The position numbers and the translations under genes are program-made. From CAYRXM01 sp964428175 (GTDB lineage: Bacteria; Chloroflexota; Anaerolineae; JAFGEY01), in the NCBI GenBank assembly GCA_964428175.1, contig CAYRXM010000010.1, positions 1 through 52,451 of the forward strand: DNA of 52,451 bases, written 5' to 3'. Below, piece by piece: positions 27,483 through 35,724 of this stretch (the stretch's first letter is position 1; each line of letters starts with the position of its first letter). Under the pieces are notes generated by a model that saw only the letters and a program-made list of their open reading frames with translations, did no database searches and was not told the DNA's origin.

Positions 27483-28151
27483 TCAACGCCGTTGCTGTTT
27501 CAGCCGCAATGACTCGTTGAGATGCACAAAATTGTGCCGGGTAGGGGGCATTAACAACAGCCCGGCGACTGTACGCCGGCCCCAATACATGGCGATGCCT
27601 TCTGCGACAGGGACGATCGCGCCTTGATCGCGTACCTGTTGCAGGCGAGCAGGATCGACGCTTTGGGCCAAGTCATCCGGTCGGAGCTGCTGTACGATTT
27701 CACGCGTCCTGCGGCCCACGGCCAACCGATAGCGCCACAGGGCATCAAGGTCGATTTCGGCACTGAGTTGGGCGATACGTTCGTCGCTCATCCCATTGCC
27801 GGTGGTCACATCGGCAAATCCGAGTTGGTCGAGCCAGCCATCGCTGTAGAAAAGCTGCGGCGTCCCGGCGACAAGCAGATTCATCGTCACATCTTCAATG
27901 CGGGCCAGGTGCCAGATGTTCCAGGCCACTGAGTGATGGCAGTTCTGGGGAATGCGGCGGATGGTCTCCTCAGCCATATCCTGCCAGAGTTGATCGGCGA
28001 AGGAATAGAGGTCCGAGTGCGACATTTCGGCAGCGTGGACCATTGCATGCTGAGTCAGGAACAAGTCGATCGCTTGCTGGCAATCTCCTGATTCAAGCCG
28101 TTGCCGCAATGCTTTTTGCCGTTCGTTCCACTGTTTTCTCTCTGGATCCAT
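27483..28151 (-). CDS. DinB-like protein
   Basis: From the ATG at 28151, with GGGAGG seven bases upstream, it has 222 residues. DinB/YfiT proteins are four-helix bundles with a metal held by His residues. Here HAMVHAAEMSHSDLYSF, NCHHSVAWNIWHLARIEDVTMNLLVAG and PTRHNFVHLNE supply those residues. The WHLARIED stretch is the family signature. Family members include thiol transferases (bacillithiol or mycothiol S-transferases) and proteins of unknown role. Its neighbour 57 bases downstream in sequence is a GyrI-like gene on the same strand. Confidence 0.75.
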   Translation of the reverse strand: MDPERKQWNERQKALRQRLESGDCQQAIDLFLTQHAMVHAAEMSHSDLYSFADQLWQDMAEETIRRIPQNCHHSVAWNIWHLARIEDVTMNLLVAGTPQLFYSDGWLDQLGFADVTTGNGMSDERIAQLSAEIDLDALWRYRLAVGRRTREIVQQLRPDDLAQSVDPARLQQVRDQGAIVPVAEGIAMYWGRRTVAGLLLMPPTRHNFVHLNESLRLKQQRR

Positions 28152-28208
28152 CTGGACCTCCCAAGTGTTGCTGTGTGGGCGGCTCGAGCCGCCCACACGA
28201 GAACCAAA

Positions 28209-28664
28209 TCACTTTTGCTTGATCGGGATGTATACGTACAGCGTCGATTCTTGCGGATGGGCCGGATCAAAGGTTTCGTCATACAGTTCAAAGTCGGGCG
28301 ATTGGCCCCACGCATAGCCCGACTGCGGCAGCCAGGTCTGGTAGGCATAGGTGTAGGTCTGGTGCAGGTTCTTGAGTTTGGTCTCAAACACGGCGTATTG
28401 GGCCTCAGGAATCTGGCGGACGACCATCCCTGCGGGCACGTGCGCGGCATTGGTGACGGCGATGCCGGCCACGTACTCGATCTCGCCGTCCTGGCCCGTG
28501 GCCGTGCAGACGCCGTACGCACAGTTGTCGGCCTGGTTTTTGAACTCGTGAAAGCGTGGGTTGAGTTGATCCCACAGGGCGGGGATCTCACCATGCTCGT
28601 TCTTGCCAAAATAGCGCATCCCGATGAGGGTGAAGGTCGGCTTGATAACAAATTTGGGTTCCAT
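28209..28664 (-). CDS. GyrI-like / AraC effector-binding domain protein
   Basis: The 151-residue protein consists of one GyrI-like (AraC_E_bind, SHV2 fold) domain: PTFTLIGMRYFGKNEHGEIPALWDQLNPRFHEF at the start, GVCTATGQDGEIEYVAGIAV in the middle and PDFELYDETFDPAHPQESTLYVYIPIKQ at the end. Proteins of this kind bind small lipophilic compounds and act as stand-alone ligand binders or hydrolases, or as parts of regulators. The ATG at 28664 has AAAAGGAG upstream. Just ahead of it, in the same frame, lies a remnant of another copy of such a domain. Confidence 0.8.
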   Translation of the reverse strand: MEPKFVIKPTFTLIGMRYFGKNEHGEIPALWDQLNPRFHEFKNQADNCAYGVCTATGQDGEIEYVAGIAVTNAAHVPAGMVVRQIPEAQYAVFETKLKNLHQTYTYAYQTWLPQSGYAWGQSPDFELYDETFDPAHPQESTLYVYIPIKQK

Positions 28665-28706
28665 TTTGATCTCCTTTTCTTGTAAGGTCAGAGCGGATAA
28701 GACGTG

Positions 28707-28787
28707 CTCGACCGGGCACTGAATCTCAACCACATAATCTGCCAGATCGACGTCCGGTCCGGCTCCGCGCAAATAGATCTCAGGATT
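28707..28787 (-). pseudogene. remnant of the C-terminus of a GyrI-like domain
   Basis: The frame reads NPEIYLRGAGP, VDLADYVVEIQCPVE, which matches the end of a GyrI-like domain (usually ending in EIQxPV). A TGA at 28819-28817 and no start codon lie upstream, so this is a broken piece of a second such protein. It runs in frame into the intact gene after it with no stop between. The 130 bases further upstream hold no gene I recognise. Confidence 0.55.
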
Positions 28788-28919
28788 TGGGCGGTTTGCC
28801 GAGTATCGAGACCAAGAGCCGGGTCAAAAGTCGCCAAAACGCGGTTTCGATACGGCTCAACCGGCGTTGGGGCTTCAAACTGCGTAAATCCCTTTTACTG
28901 ACCCGAGCATTGATCCTCG

Positions 28920-29789
28920 TCACGCCAGCAGTTCATGATCAACGAGTTCTCGAATCGTCCGAATTTCTGCGTCTGGCGGATGTTCCTGAGCCAGCTCGGG
29001 GTTTTCGTGACGGCTGTTTAGCCATATCGTTTTCATTCCCACCTGTTGTGCGCCGCGAATATCTTGCTGATACGTATCGCCGACGAATACAACGTGTTCC
29101 GCTTTGAGATGGTCGCGCTCCAATGTCCAGTGGAAAATCCGGGCATGAGGTTTGATGAATCCCACGTCGGAAGAAACGGATATGGTCTGAAAGGCGTCGG
29201 CGATGTGGGCGCTTTGGAGCCGGGCAACGAGGAGCTTGCCCGGCAGCAGCATGTTTGAAACGAGCGAGAGGGAATAGCGCTGCTGGAGAATCCGGACTAT
29301 CTCGATGGCGGTTGGATCGATGGTGATGTATTTCATCGTGTCGAGGTGATGGACGATGCAATCGACGAATGGCTGTGTGATCGGACATCTGAATACCTGG
29401 TAGAGCCTGGCGAGCAAGATCGCGTTCGATTGCGGATCAATGAGATCGGTGCGCTCGTGATGTTGAAACACATCATAGAGCTCGCAGGCAAAAAACGCCT
29501 CAAGCTCGTGGCGTCCCACTCCAGGTCCAAGATGCGGCGCGATCTGCGGATCGGCCAGGATCGCGTCGATCCCATGCCAGTCGAGGTAGAGATATTTTCG
29601 ATCAATGCCCGGAGTTGGGTAGCCAAGTACGAACCCGAAATCCAGGTAAACCGCGCGGCATATCCGAATTTCCCGAGCACATTCACGATATGGTCGAGGC
29701 TCACCTGATGAGAATGAACGTACCCGCGTTGGCTTGAAATGTTTGCATTTCGCTATCCTTCGGCAGCCCCTTCTCCTGGCAACGAGCAA
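28920..29789 (-). CDS. HAD-like hydrolase, N-terminus uncertain
   Basis: HAD motif I is VYLDFGFVLGYP, motif II SLVSNMLLPGKLL, motif III near GFIKPHARIFHWTLE with the Lys, and motif IV VVFVGDTYQQDIRGAQQVGMKTIWLN. In motif I the second Asp of DxD is Gly, as in some phosphatase-like HADs. No start codon of the usual kind lies near motif I in this frame. The long frame upstream (to 29789) is unlike a HAD. The sequence ATGCCGCGCGG lies just before motif I, one base out of frame, so a single extra base may have moved the start. The true protein would then have about 245 residues. Confidence 0.7.
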   Translation of the reverse strand: MLVARRRGCRRIAKCKHFKPTRVRSFSSGEPRPYRECAREIRICRAVYLDFGFVLGYPTPGIDRKYLYLDWHGIDAILADPQIAPHLGPGVGRHELEAFFACELYDVFQHHERTDLIDPQSNAILLARLYQVFRCPITQPFVDCIVHHLDTMKYITIDPTAIEIVRILQQRYSLSLVSNMLLPGKLLVARLQSAHIADAFQTISVSSDVGFIKPHARIFHWTLERDHLKAEHVVFVGDTYQQDIRGAQQVGMKTIWLNSRHENPELAQEHPPDAEIRTIRELVDHELLA

Positions 29790-29826
29790 CGCGCTTTGCG
29801 TTGCCCGCGTTGCAGGGAAGGGAAAA

Positions 29827-29946
29827 GCGGAAGCCTTGCTTCCGCCGTATATTAGACATTATCGGGAATAATCTTGGACAGGATTTACAGGATGAACAAG
29901 ATGCTCTTCTATCATTTTTATCCTGTAAATCTTGTCAATCCTGTCT
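29827..29946. repeat. dispersed palindromic repeats in an intergenic region
   Basis: GCGGAAGC-CTT-GCTTCCGC (29827-29845) is a perfect 8-bp hairpin. At 29877-29894 the piece GACAGGATTTACAGGATG faces the inverted copy ATCCTGTAAATCTTGTCAATC at 29919-29941. This ATCCTGTAAAT-type repeat is spread through many unrelated bacterial genomes. The whole space from 29790 to 30013 holds no gene that I can support. Confidence 0.7.
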
Positions 29947-30013
29947 GCTTTTCCCCGCCCCCGCAAGCAGGGACGGGGTCTCGCTGGCAAGCCATGATCC
30001 TTGAGGATGTGCC

Positions 30014-30691
30014 CTATCCCAAAAGCCGCCTGCGAACGGCGGCCAAATCAACTCGATTGGTTCCGCCCATGCCAAGGTAGCTGTCCATATCAAGTCCTTC
30101 CAGTGCGCCGAGTACTGCCTGGCGAACAGAGGAATGCTCGCGTGCGAGAAGCCGGTCTCGCTCGGGATCGCGGCTCAGCTCATAGTCCGCAAGGATATCG
30201 TCCGCTGTAACGCCAGCGAGCGCGAGCAGTATCAGCGCAACGATGCCCGTGCGATCGTGTCCTCGGACACAATGAAAAAGAACGCCGCCGGGTCGAGCCT
30301 GGGCGATAGCAGAAATAGCAGCTGCGTGTCGCTCCGGCCAGCGTCGAAGCGCGTCCTTGTAATAGAGCGGCGTGCTCCAAAGTTCGGTGGACGCCCACTG
30401 TCGTACAAATTCCATATCCGTGACGTCTTCTATGGCGACCTGAGCCGTTACGAGATCAGGATACGGCGGCGTCACGTTGAGTTCGTCTTCCACCATCCCA
30501 CGAGTACGCAGCGTGACAATGGTACGGATGCCGTAGGCATACAGCGCTGACCATCCTTCTGCCGTGAGCCTGGCAGGCGTATCCGAACGGACAATTGCTC
30601 TCCAACGAGTCATGCGACCATCACAAGTCCTTAACCCGCCGAGATCGCGAACGTTGGTACAGCCCTCCCAGACAAGAACTCGTTCATTCAT
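30014..30691 (-). CDS. protein tyrosine phosphatase-like protein (Y_phosphatase3 type)
   Basis: This 225-residue protein carries the CX5R catalytic loop HCVRGHDRTG, with the nucleophile Cys, the phosphate-binding Arg and the Thr. The N-terminus has the family pattern GCTNVRDLGGLRTCDGRMTRWRAIVRSD, with NxRDLGG as the hallmark of Y_phosphatase3 (PtpA/IphP-like) enzymes. The middle GIRTIVTLRT and the Asp in the mobile loop are also seen. No signal peptide is present. The start is the ATG at 30691, and the reading frame ends soon after LAAVRRRLLG. It might act on phosphotyrosine or phosphoinositides. The neighbour is an alpha/beta hydrolase on the same strand. Confidence 0.87.
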   Translation of the reverse strand: MNERVLVWEGCTNVRDLGGLRTCDGRMTRWRAIVRSDTPARLTAEGWSALYAYGIRTIVTLRTRGMVEDELNVTPPYPDLVTAQVAIEDVTDMEFVRQWASTELWSTPLYYKDALRRWPERHAAAISAIAQARPGGVLFHCVRGHDRTGIVALILLALAGVTADDILADYELSRDPERDRLLAREHSSVRQAVLGALEGLDMDSYLGMGGTNRVDLAAVRRRLLG

Positions 30692-30769
30692 TGATCAAAA
30701 TCTTCGCTAGTGCACAGTGATCGTCCATCCCTCCAATGAGACAGTGTCCAGGCCCACGTAAGGTTGCCG

Positions 30770-31594
30770 CTACAGCTGTTTCAGGAACGCCCGCAAGCCA
30801 TCCATGAAGACGGTGTACCTGTCGAATCGGATGAGGTGTCCCACATCGGGGACGGTGACGATGGTCACGCCGGGATTCAACTCGCGCACTTGGGCGACGG
30901 CCTCCGGGGTCACGATGCCCCCCAGCTCCGGGTTGGCGGCAAAGAGCAACACCGGCTGGGCGACATCCTGGAGGGTTGTCCGCCAATCCCATTCCTGAGC
31001 GTGCATCCTGGGCCTGAGCACGTCCAGAATCGTGGGATCGAGCTGCTTTTTGGACTCGCACATCGGCTGTACCAGCTCTTCGGGCCAGGTGGGGTGATCC
31101 TTGCGGTACTGCGCCAGCAATTCGTCCAGCGTCTGAGTGGCGAGGCTCCTGACCCATTTCGCCATGGGATTCTCCGCGAGTTGTTCGGGCGTTGGCTCCG
31201 GCCAGGACATCCGCCAGGCCGGGTCTTCCAGAAAGAAGGCGCTGACCAGTTCCGGGAAGCGCACCGCAAGCTGGTACGTCACGCTTGCCCCCATCGAGTG
31301 CCCGCCCACAATCGGGCGACTCAATCCCAGGGCGCGGATAAGTTCGGCCACGTCGGCGGCCATGTCCACTTGTTCGTCCGGCTGCGCGCGCGCCGAAAGG
31401 CCGTGGCCGCGCATATCCGGCATGACGATGTCATAATCGGATTCGAGCGCCCGCGCGACGGGCGTCCAGCACAGGCCGTTGTCCGAAAAGCCGTGAATCA
31501 AGACCAGAGGCGGCTTGTCCCCTTGACCGGTGCGGGTGTAGTGAATCCGCACGCCATTGACCAGCAAATCAGCTTGTGTCCAGTGTGATAACAT
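30770..31594 (-). CDS. alpha/beta hydrolase
   Basis: This 274-residue enzyme of the alpha/beta hydrolase fold has the oxyanion motif VLIHGFSDN, the nucleophile elbow GGHSMGASV with Ser, and a late catalytic His in VPDVGHLIRFD. The middle DPAWRMSWPEPTPEQ forms the cap. The catalytic acid is likely in the FAANPELGGIV region. No signal peptide is seen. Family members include esterases, epoxide hydrolases and dehalogenases; the substrate cannot be told. ATG at 31594. The start is 12 bases after the stop of the beta-helix gene, so they may form one transcript. Confidence 0.85.
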   Translation of the reverse strand: MLSHWTQADLLVNGVRIHYTRTGQGDKPPLVLIHGFSDNGLCWTPVARALESDYDIVMPDMRGHGLSARAQPDEQVDMAADVAELIRALGLSRPIVGGHSMGASVTYQLAVRFPELVSAFFLEDPAWRMSWPEPTPEQLAENPMAKWVRSLATQTLDELLAQYRKDHPTWPEELVQPMCESKKQLDPTILDVLRPRMHAQEWDWRTTLQDVAQPVLLFAANPELGGIVTPEAVAQVRELNPGVTIVTVPDVGHLIRFDRYTVFMDGLRAFLKQL

Positions 31595-31606
31595 AAGGCT
31601 CCTTTT

Positions 31607-33514
31607 CTATCGTTTTCGAGGATCGATGCTAAAACGGGCATGCTTGCCGGCCAACCCGATAATGGGGCCGGCAACCCGTTGGCCTTCATCCCGGTTCCCG
31701 AAATAATCGGTGCATACCTTTTCGTCAGATTTTACCGCGGGGAAGTCCCCTTTGACTGTAACTTCCATCGTCAGATCGTCGCTGTTGATGTCAATCTCTA
31801 TATCGCACACACAGCCGGTTTTGTCGAACCCGCAGAATTCCTGCCACGTCGGCAGGTCGAGGCACATTTCCGGTTCGGGATACATGACGCGCAGATAGCC
31901 GGGGGGCATAGCCGCGTAGGCATTGCCTTCGGCCTGGTTGTGTTGGTTCGGCAAGATGATCGCTGCCTCTCCGCATTGATAGAACAGGTTGTTGAAGAAT
32001 TTGTTCTCCCTGGATGTGCCGCCGCGCTTGGGCCAGATCCGAAACGCCACCACTTTGGCGAAAAAGCCCGCTTTGTCGCATTTGCCGATCAGGTTGTTGA
32101 CCATTCTCAGCCGGTCGGTGCCTTCCAGGTAGATGCCGTAACCGTTTCTGCCCTCCGGCTCGGTAGTCTTGTACCAGCCGGCAGAACCGGGTTCGGCGGG
32201 CAAGGCGTTCTTATCGTACCGGCCTTCGACATTCCAGATGATGTTGTTGTCGATCAGATTCTCGGCGTCGCGCGAGCACTCGATAAAGATGTGTTCGCGG
32301 GCGTTGATGCCGTCGATGAACAGGTTCGACGTGACGCGGCAATTCTCGTTGCCCACGTCCATCCACAGCGCGTCGCAGCCGATGCAGCCCTTGATGACGT
32401 TCCGGCGGATGAGGGAATCGACCGCATTGTGGACCTTGATGCCGCCCGCTTCCCACGAAAGCTCCATCCGCTGCCACCCCGTCCCCACGATGAGGTTGTC
32501 CTCAATGAGCATGTTACGCACAAACATGCCGGCGATGCCGCACACGCCCACGTCCTTGATCGTATTGCGCCGGATGACGGTATAGCCGATGATCTGCCCC
32601 TCGATGCGGTCGTGGTGCCAGCACTCGTTGCCGCAGTCGATGCCGGTGGCATTCGACCAGTCAATGGTGCAGTCTTCGATGATCCAGTGATGTCCCCGAT
32701 AACAGGACAAGGAACCTCGCTGCGGGACGGGCGCGCCGGTCGCGGCGTGCGCCAATATTAGCCCCTTGACGCGGATGTAGGACAGGAAAGGTTCTTTAGG
32801 GGCAAAGCACTGTTCGCGGTTGCTCACCTCGATGACGTGATCCCTGGGGTCGGCGTCGCCGGGCAGACGAATGTGGACCTTCTGGCCGTTGGCCTCCACC
32901 CAATAGGTATTGTCGTTTTGACTCAACTGGTTATACAGCGGGACCTGCTGCATCGGTTTGCCATCTACGAACACCATGCCCCGGCGATTCAGATAGGGCG
33001 TCATGTCGGTTTTATCGTATTCGATAAAGAGCCGGTCGTGAAGGATGTTCACGGCGCAGAACGGGTTGTAGCCTTTAAAGTCCTCCGGGTTCAGTTCGAT
33101 TTCCCACACTTTGATCGCTTCCGGCGAAGTGACGGTATGTCCAGACCATGGGAACAAGCGCCAGCCGACGCTGGGCCTAAAGTCCTTGACCTCCACGGAA
33201 GCCTTGATGATCACCTCTTCGCCCTGATAGGCCTCGTAGCTGATCATCTTTTCCGGCCCCAAGCCGCCCATGGCCGGCTGAACCGTCTCACGGTACGTCC
33301 CACCGTGAATCAGCACCCTGGTTCCTGGTGTGGCAACCTGGGCCGCGGCGTTGATCGTTTTGAACGGCAGTTCAGGCGTGCCGTCGTTCTGATCGGAGGC
33401 GTGTGGATTTTGAATGTCCACATGCAGCTCGCGCTCGTATTTCTGTTCGACCTCCCAGAACGCAAATAGTTGCTCATTGGGAAGCCGGGCGGAAAAATCT
33501 CTCTCTTCTGTCAT
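31607..33514 (-). CDS. right-handed parallel beta-helix protein (pectate-lyase-like fold)
   Basis: From the ATG at 33514 (GGGAAGGA upstream) the protein has 635 residues. It starts without a signal peptide (MTEERDFSARLPNEQ). Near residue 35 it reads VDIQNPHASDQNDGTPELPFKTINAAAQVATPGTRVLIHGGTYRE, the classical head of DUF1565/beta-helix enzymes. A run of repeats follows, with Asn/Ile ladders such as RRNTIKDVGVCGIAGMFVRNMLIEDN and RRNVIKGCIGCDALWMDVG. The C-terminus is a beta-sandwich. It likely acts on or binds polysaccharide (glycosidase or lyase), inside the cell as no export signal is seen. No catalytic residue can be named. Confidence 0.75.
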   Translation of the reverse strand: MTEERDFSARLPNEQLFAFWEVEQKYERELHVDIQNPHASDQNDGTPELPFKTINAAAQVATPGTRVLIHGGTYRETVQPAMGGLGPEKMISYEAYQGEEVIIKASVEVKDFRPSVGWRLFPWSGHTVTSPEAIKVWEIELNPEDFKGYNPFCAVNILHDRLFIEYDKTDMTPYLNRRGMVFVDGKPMQQVPLYNQLSQNDNTYWVEANGQKVHIRLPGDADPRDHVIEVSNREQCFAPKEPFLSYIRVKGLILAHAATGAPVPQRGSLSCYRGHHWIIEDCTIDWSNATGIDCGNECWHHDRIEGQIIGYTVIRRNTIKDVGVCGIAGMFVRNMLIEDNLIVGTGWQRMELSWEAGGIKVHNAVDSLIRRNVIKGCIGCDALWMDVGNENCRVTSNLFIDGINAREHIFIECSRDAENLIDNNIIWNVEGRYDKNALPAEPGSAGWYKTTEPEGRNGYGIYLEGTDRLRMVNNLIGKCDKAGFFAKVVAFRIWPKRGGTSRENKFFNNLFYQCGEAAIILPNQHNQAEGNAYAAMPPGYLRVMYPEPEMCLDLPTWQEFCGFDKTGCVCDIEIDINSDDLTMEVTVKGDFPAVKSDEKVCTDYFGNRDEGQRVAGPIIGLAGKHARFSIDPRKR

Positions 33515-33670
33515 AAAAAGCCATCCTTCCCTATTCCATCCCGTAAAACTCTTCTGGATCATAGCCCAGGCGGCGGTTAACAAAACCGCCCTACACCTGC
33601 CCCGGTCTATTGTAAAGATATTGCCCTGATTCCAGTTATATCATTTTTAGAGGATCGTTTCAGACTGATG

Positions 33671-34519
33671 CTAGTACACTTCGGGCACAAAGGTCTGATC
33701 GGTGATCGGCGGGCGGACGTAGCCCGAATCCGGCTGGCGCGGTGGCAGATCGATCTTTTCCGGGGTCAAATCCTGGTAGGGGATCAGACTCAGCAGGTGA
33801 TGGATGCAGTTGAGGCGGGCGCGCTTTTTATTGTCGGCGTTGACCACGTACCAGGGGCACTGCTTGATGTCGGTGGAGGCAAACATGGCGTCTTTCGCCT
33901 TGGAATATTCCACCCACTTGGTGCGCGCGTGCAAATCCATGGGGCTGAGCTTCCAGCGCTTGGTGGGAGTTTCGATGCGCGCCTGAAAGCGGCGCTCCTG
34001 TTCTTCATCGCTGACCGAAAACCAGTATTTGATCAAGGTGATCCCGGAACGGATCAGCATGCGCTCAAACTCGGGGCAAGAGCGCAAAAACTCGCGGTAT
34101 TCGGCCTCGCTGCAAAAGCCCATAACGCGCTCGACGCCGGCGCGGTTGTACCAGCTCCGGTCGAAAAGCACCATTTCGCCGGCTGCGGGCAGGTACGGCG
34201 CATAACGCTGAAAGTACCACTGGGTTTTCTCGCGTTCGGTGGGGATACCCAACGCCACCACCCGGCAGTAGCGGGGATTCAGGCATTGGGTGATCGTCTT
34301 GATTGTGCCGCCCTTGCCGGCGGCATCGCGGCCCTCAAAGATAACCACCAACTTGAGGCCCTGGGCCTTGATCCATTCTTGCAGCTTGACCAGCTCGATT
34401 TGCAGTTTGCCCAGTTCTTTTTCGTACTCCTGATTGCTGATCTTGCGGCCCTCCGCCTTGATGTCTTGGGGCGGCGCTTCGACCTGGGCTTCCTGATTCT
34501 TGCGCTTTTTTTTCGACAC
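33671..34519 (-). CDS. ppk2: polyphosphate kinase 2 (PPK2 class)
   Basis: PPK2 transfers phosphate between polyphosphate and nucleotides. Walker A is VIFEGRDAAGKGGTIK, Walker B is MVLFDRSWYNRAGVERVMGFC, and the lid has KYWFSVSDEEQERRFQAR. The acceptor-site pattern RWKLSPMDLHARTKWVEYSKAKDAM is also present. With 282 residues it is a single-domain PPK2. It begins with GTG at 34519, with AAAGGAGA seven bases upstream. A Lys-rich N-terminus (MSKKKRKNQEAQVE) is charged. Which nucleotide it favours cannot be read. It is divergent from the response regulator gene. Confidence 0.94.
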   Translation of the reverse strand: MSKKKRKNQEAQVEAPPQDIKAEGRKISNQEYEKELGKLQIELVKLQEWIKAQGLKLVVIFEGRDAAGKGGTIKTITQCLNPRYCRVVALGIPTEREKTQWYFQRYAPYLPAAGEMVLFDRSWYNRAGVERVMGFCSEAEYREFLRSCPEFERMLIRSGITLIKYWFSVSDEEQERRFQARIETPTKRWKLSPMDLHARTKWVEYSKAKDAMFASTDIKQCPWYVVNADNKKRARLNCIHHLLSLIPYQDLTPEKIDLPPRQPDSGYVRPPITDQTFVPEVY

Positions 34520-34640
34520 CTTGCTCTCCTTTCCAGGCCGGGGCGGCCTTTTTATGTCTTGAGCAGTGTTTTTTTACCGGAGTTTTGGGAGCGACTTGGT
34601 ATGTTTATTGTATCACAAGCCGGGGTATGTTGACAAGCGA

Positions 34641-34669
34641 TTGCCATCTGGATGCCTTTGTGGTACAAT
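34641..34669 (+). promoter_or_regulatory. sigma70 promoter of the response regulator gene
   Basis: TTGCCA at 34641-34646 and TACAAT at 34664-34669 are separated by 17 bases, about 42 bases before the start codon. A TTGACA at 34630-34635 is too far away to pair with it. Confidence 0.6.
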
Positions 34670-34710
34670 AAATCCGTCACTCATTCCCTTTGCTCGAATG
34701 CGGAGAGAAT

Positions 34711-35688
34711 ATGATGGTTTCGGTAGAAAACAAACCAACCGTTCTCATTGTCGATGATGATCCCGGCACGGTCGATCTGATCAAGATGATGCTGGAAATT
34801 CGCGGCTATCGTGTGCTGGCTGCCCTCACCGGGCTGGAAGCCGTCGATCTGATCCAAAAAGTCACCTGGCCGCGGTCGCGATGGAAACCCCTGCCCATCG
34901 ATCTGATTTTGCTCGACATCATGATGCCCGGCATCGACGGGTTCAAGGTCTGCCAGCACGTCAAAAATGACCCGCTGCTCAAATACATCCCGGTGATCAT
35001 GGTCACGGCCCTGGAAAACGTCGCCGACAAGGTGGCGGCAGTCGAGTTTGGCGCGGACGGCTATATCACCAAACCGTTCCCGGCCGAAGAACTGGGGGCG
35101 GTGATCAAGGCCAAGCTTCAGGTCAAACGCCGCGAAGAAGAACTGCTGCGCCGCAATGCCGAGCTAGAGATGATCAATGCTGTGGTCATTGCCGCGTCGG
35201 GCACGTTTAACCCGCAGCGCGTCCTGGAAAAAAGCGTGGCCCAACTGCTCGCACACGCGCCGCTGTGCGCCGCCGCCGTCTACCTGATCGAGCAGCCGGA
35301 TGATCTGCTGCGACGAACCATCCAATACGGCATCCAGCGCCCCGAAACCGCGTCACTGCAAGAGGGCCTGCTGGCACAGATCGTGCGCACGCAAAGTCCC
35401 AGGCTGATCGCCCCACTCAGCGATCAGGGCGATTTTGTGTTCGAGGCCCAAGAGAACCAGGTGCAAGTCTTTATGGGTGTTCCGCTGCGCGGCATCGAGC
35501 ATGCACTGGGCGTGCTCGAGATTTATGGAACCGATCCGTCGAGCATGAGCGAAACCGACCGGGCCGTATTTTCCACCGTCGGCGATCTCATCGGCAGCGC
35601 GCTGGAGAACGCTCAACTCTTTCAAAGCACGCAAATGCTGTTGAGCAAATCCTACGAGATCAGCGCAGCCAACCCCGATCAGCAATAA
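34711..35688 (+). CDS. response regulator with receiver and GAF domains
   Basis: The 325-residue protein has an N-terminal receiver (VLIVDDDPGTVDLIKMMLE, phospho-acceptor in ILLDIMMPGIDG, VTAL and the Lys in YITKPF) and a C-terminal GAF domain (about residues 150-310, INAVVIAASGTFNPQRVLEKSVAQLLAH). There is no DNA-binding or enzymatic output domain. It probably signals by protein contact, and the GAF part may bind a small ligand. GGAGAG at 34702-34707 fits the second ATG (34714) best. No histidine kinase lies close by, so its partner is elsewhere. A bidirectional terminator follows the stop. Confidence 0.87.
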   Translation: MMVSVENKPTVLIVDDDPGTVDLIKMMLEIRGYRVLAALTGLEAVDLIQKVTWPRSRWKPLPIDLILLDIMMPGIDGFKVCQHVKNDPLLKYIPVIMVTALENVADKVAAVEFGADGYITKPFPAEELGAVIKAKLQVKRREEELLRRNAELEMINAVVIAASGTFNPQRVLEKSVAQLLAHAPLCAAAVYLIEQPDDLLRRTIQYGIQRPETASLQEGLLAQIVRTQSPRLIAPLSDQGDFVFEAQENQVQVFMGVPLRGIEHALGVLEIYGTDPSSMSETDRAVFSTVGDLIGSALENAQLFQSTQMLLSKSYEISAANPDQQ

Positions 35689-35718
35689 AAAAAGCCGGTC
35701 TTGAGACCGGCTTTTTTT
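35687..35718. terminator. bidirectional terminator between convergent genes
   Basis: AGCCGGTC and GACCGGCT form an 8-bp stem with a TTGA loop. A-runs before it and T-runs after it make it work in both directions, ending the response regulator transcript and the convergent glycosidase transcript. Confidence 0.9.
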
Positions 35719-35724
35719 CGAGAT

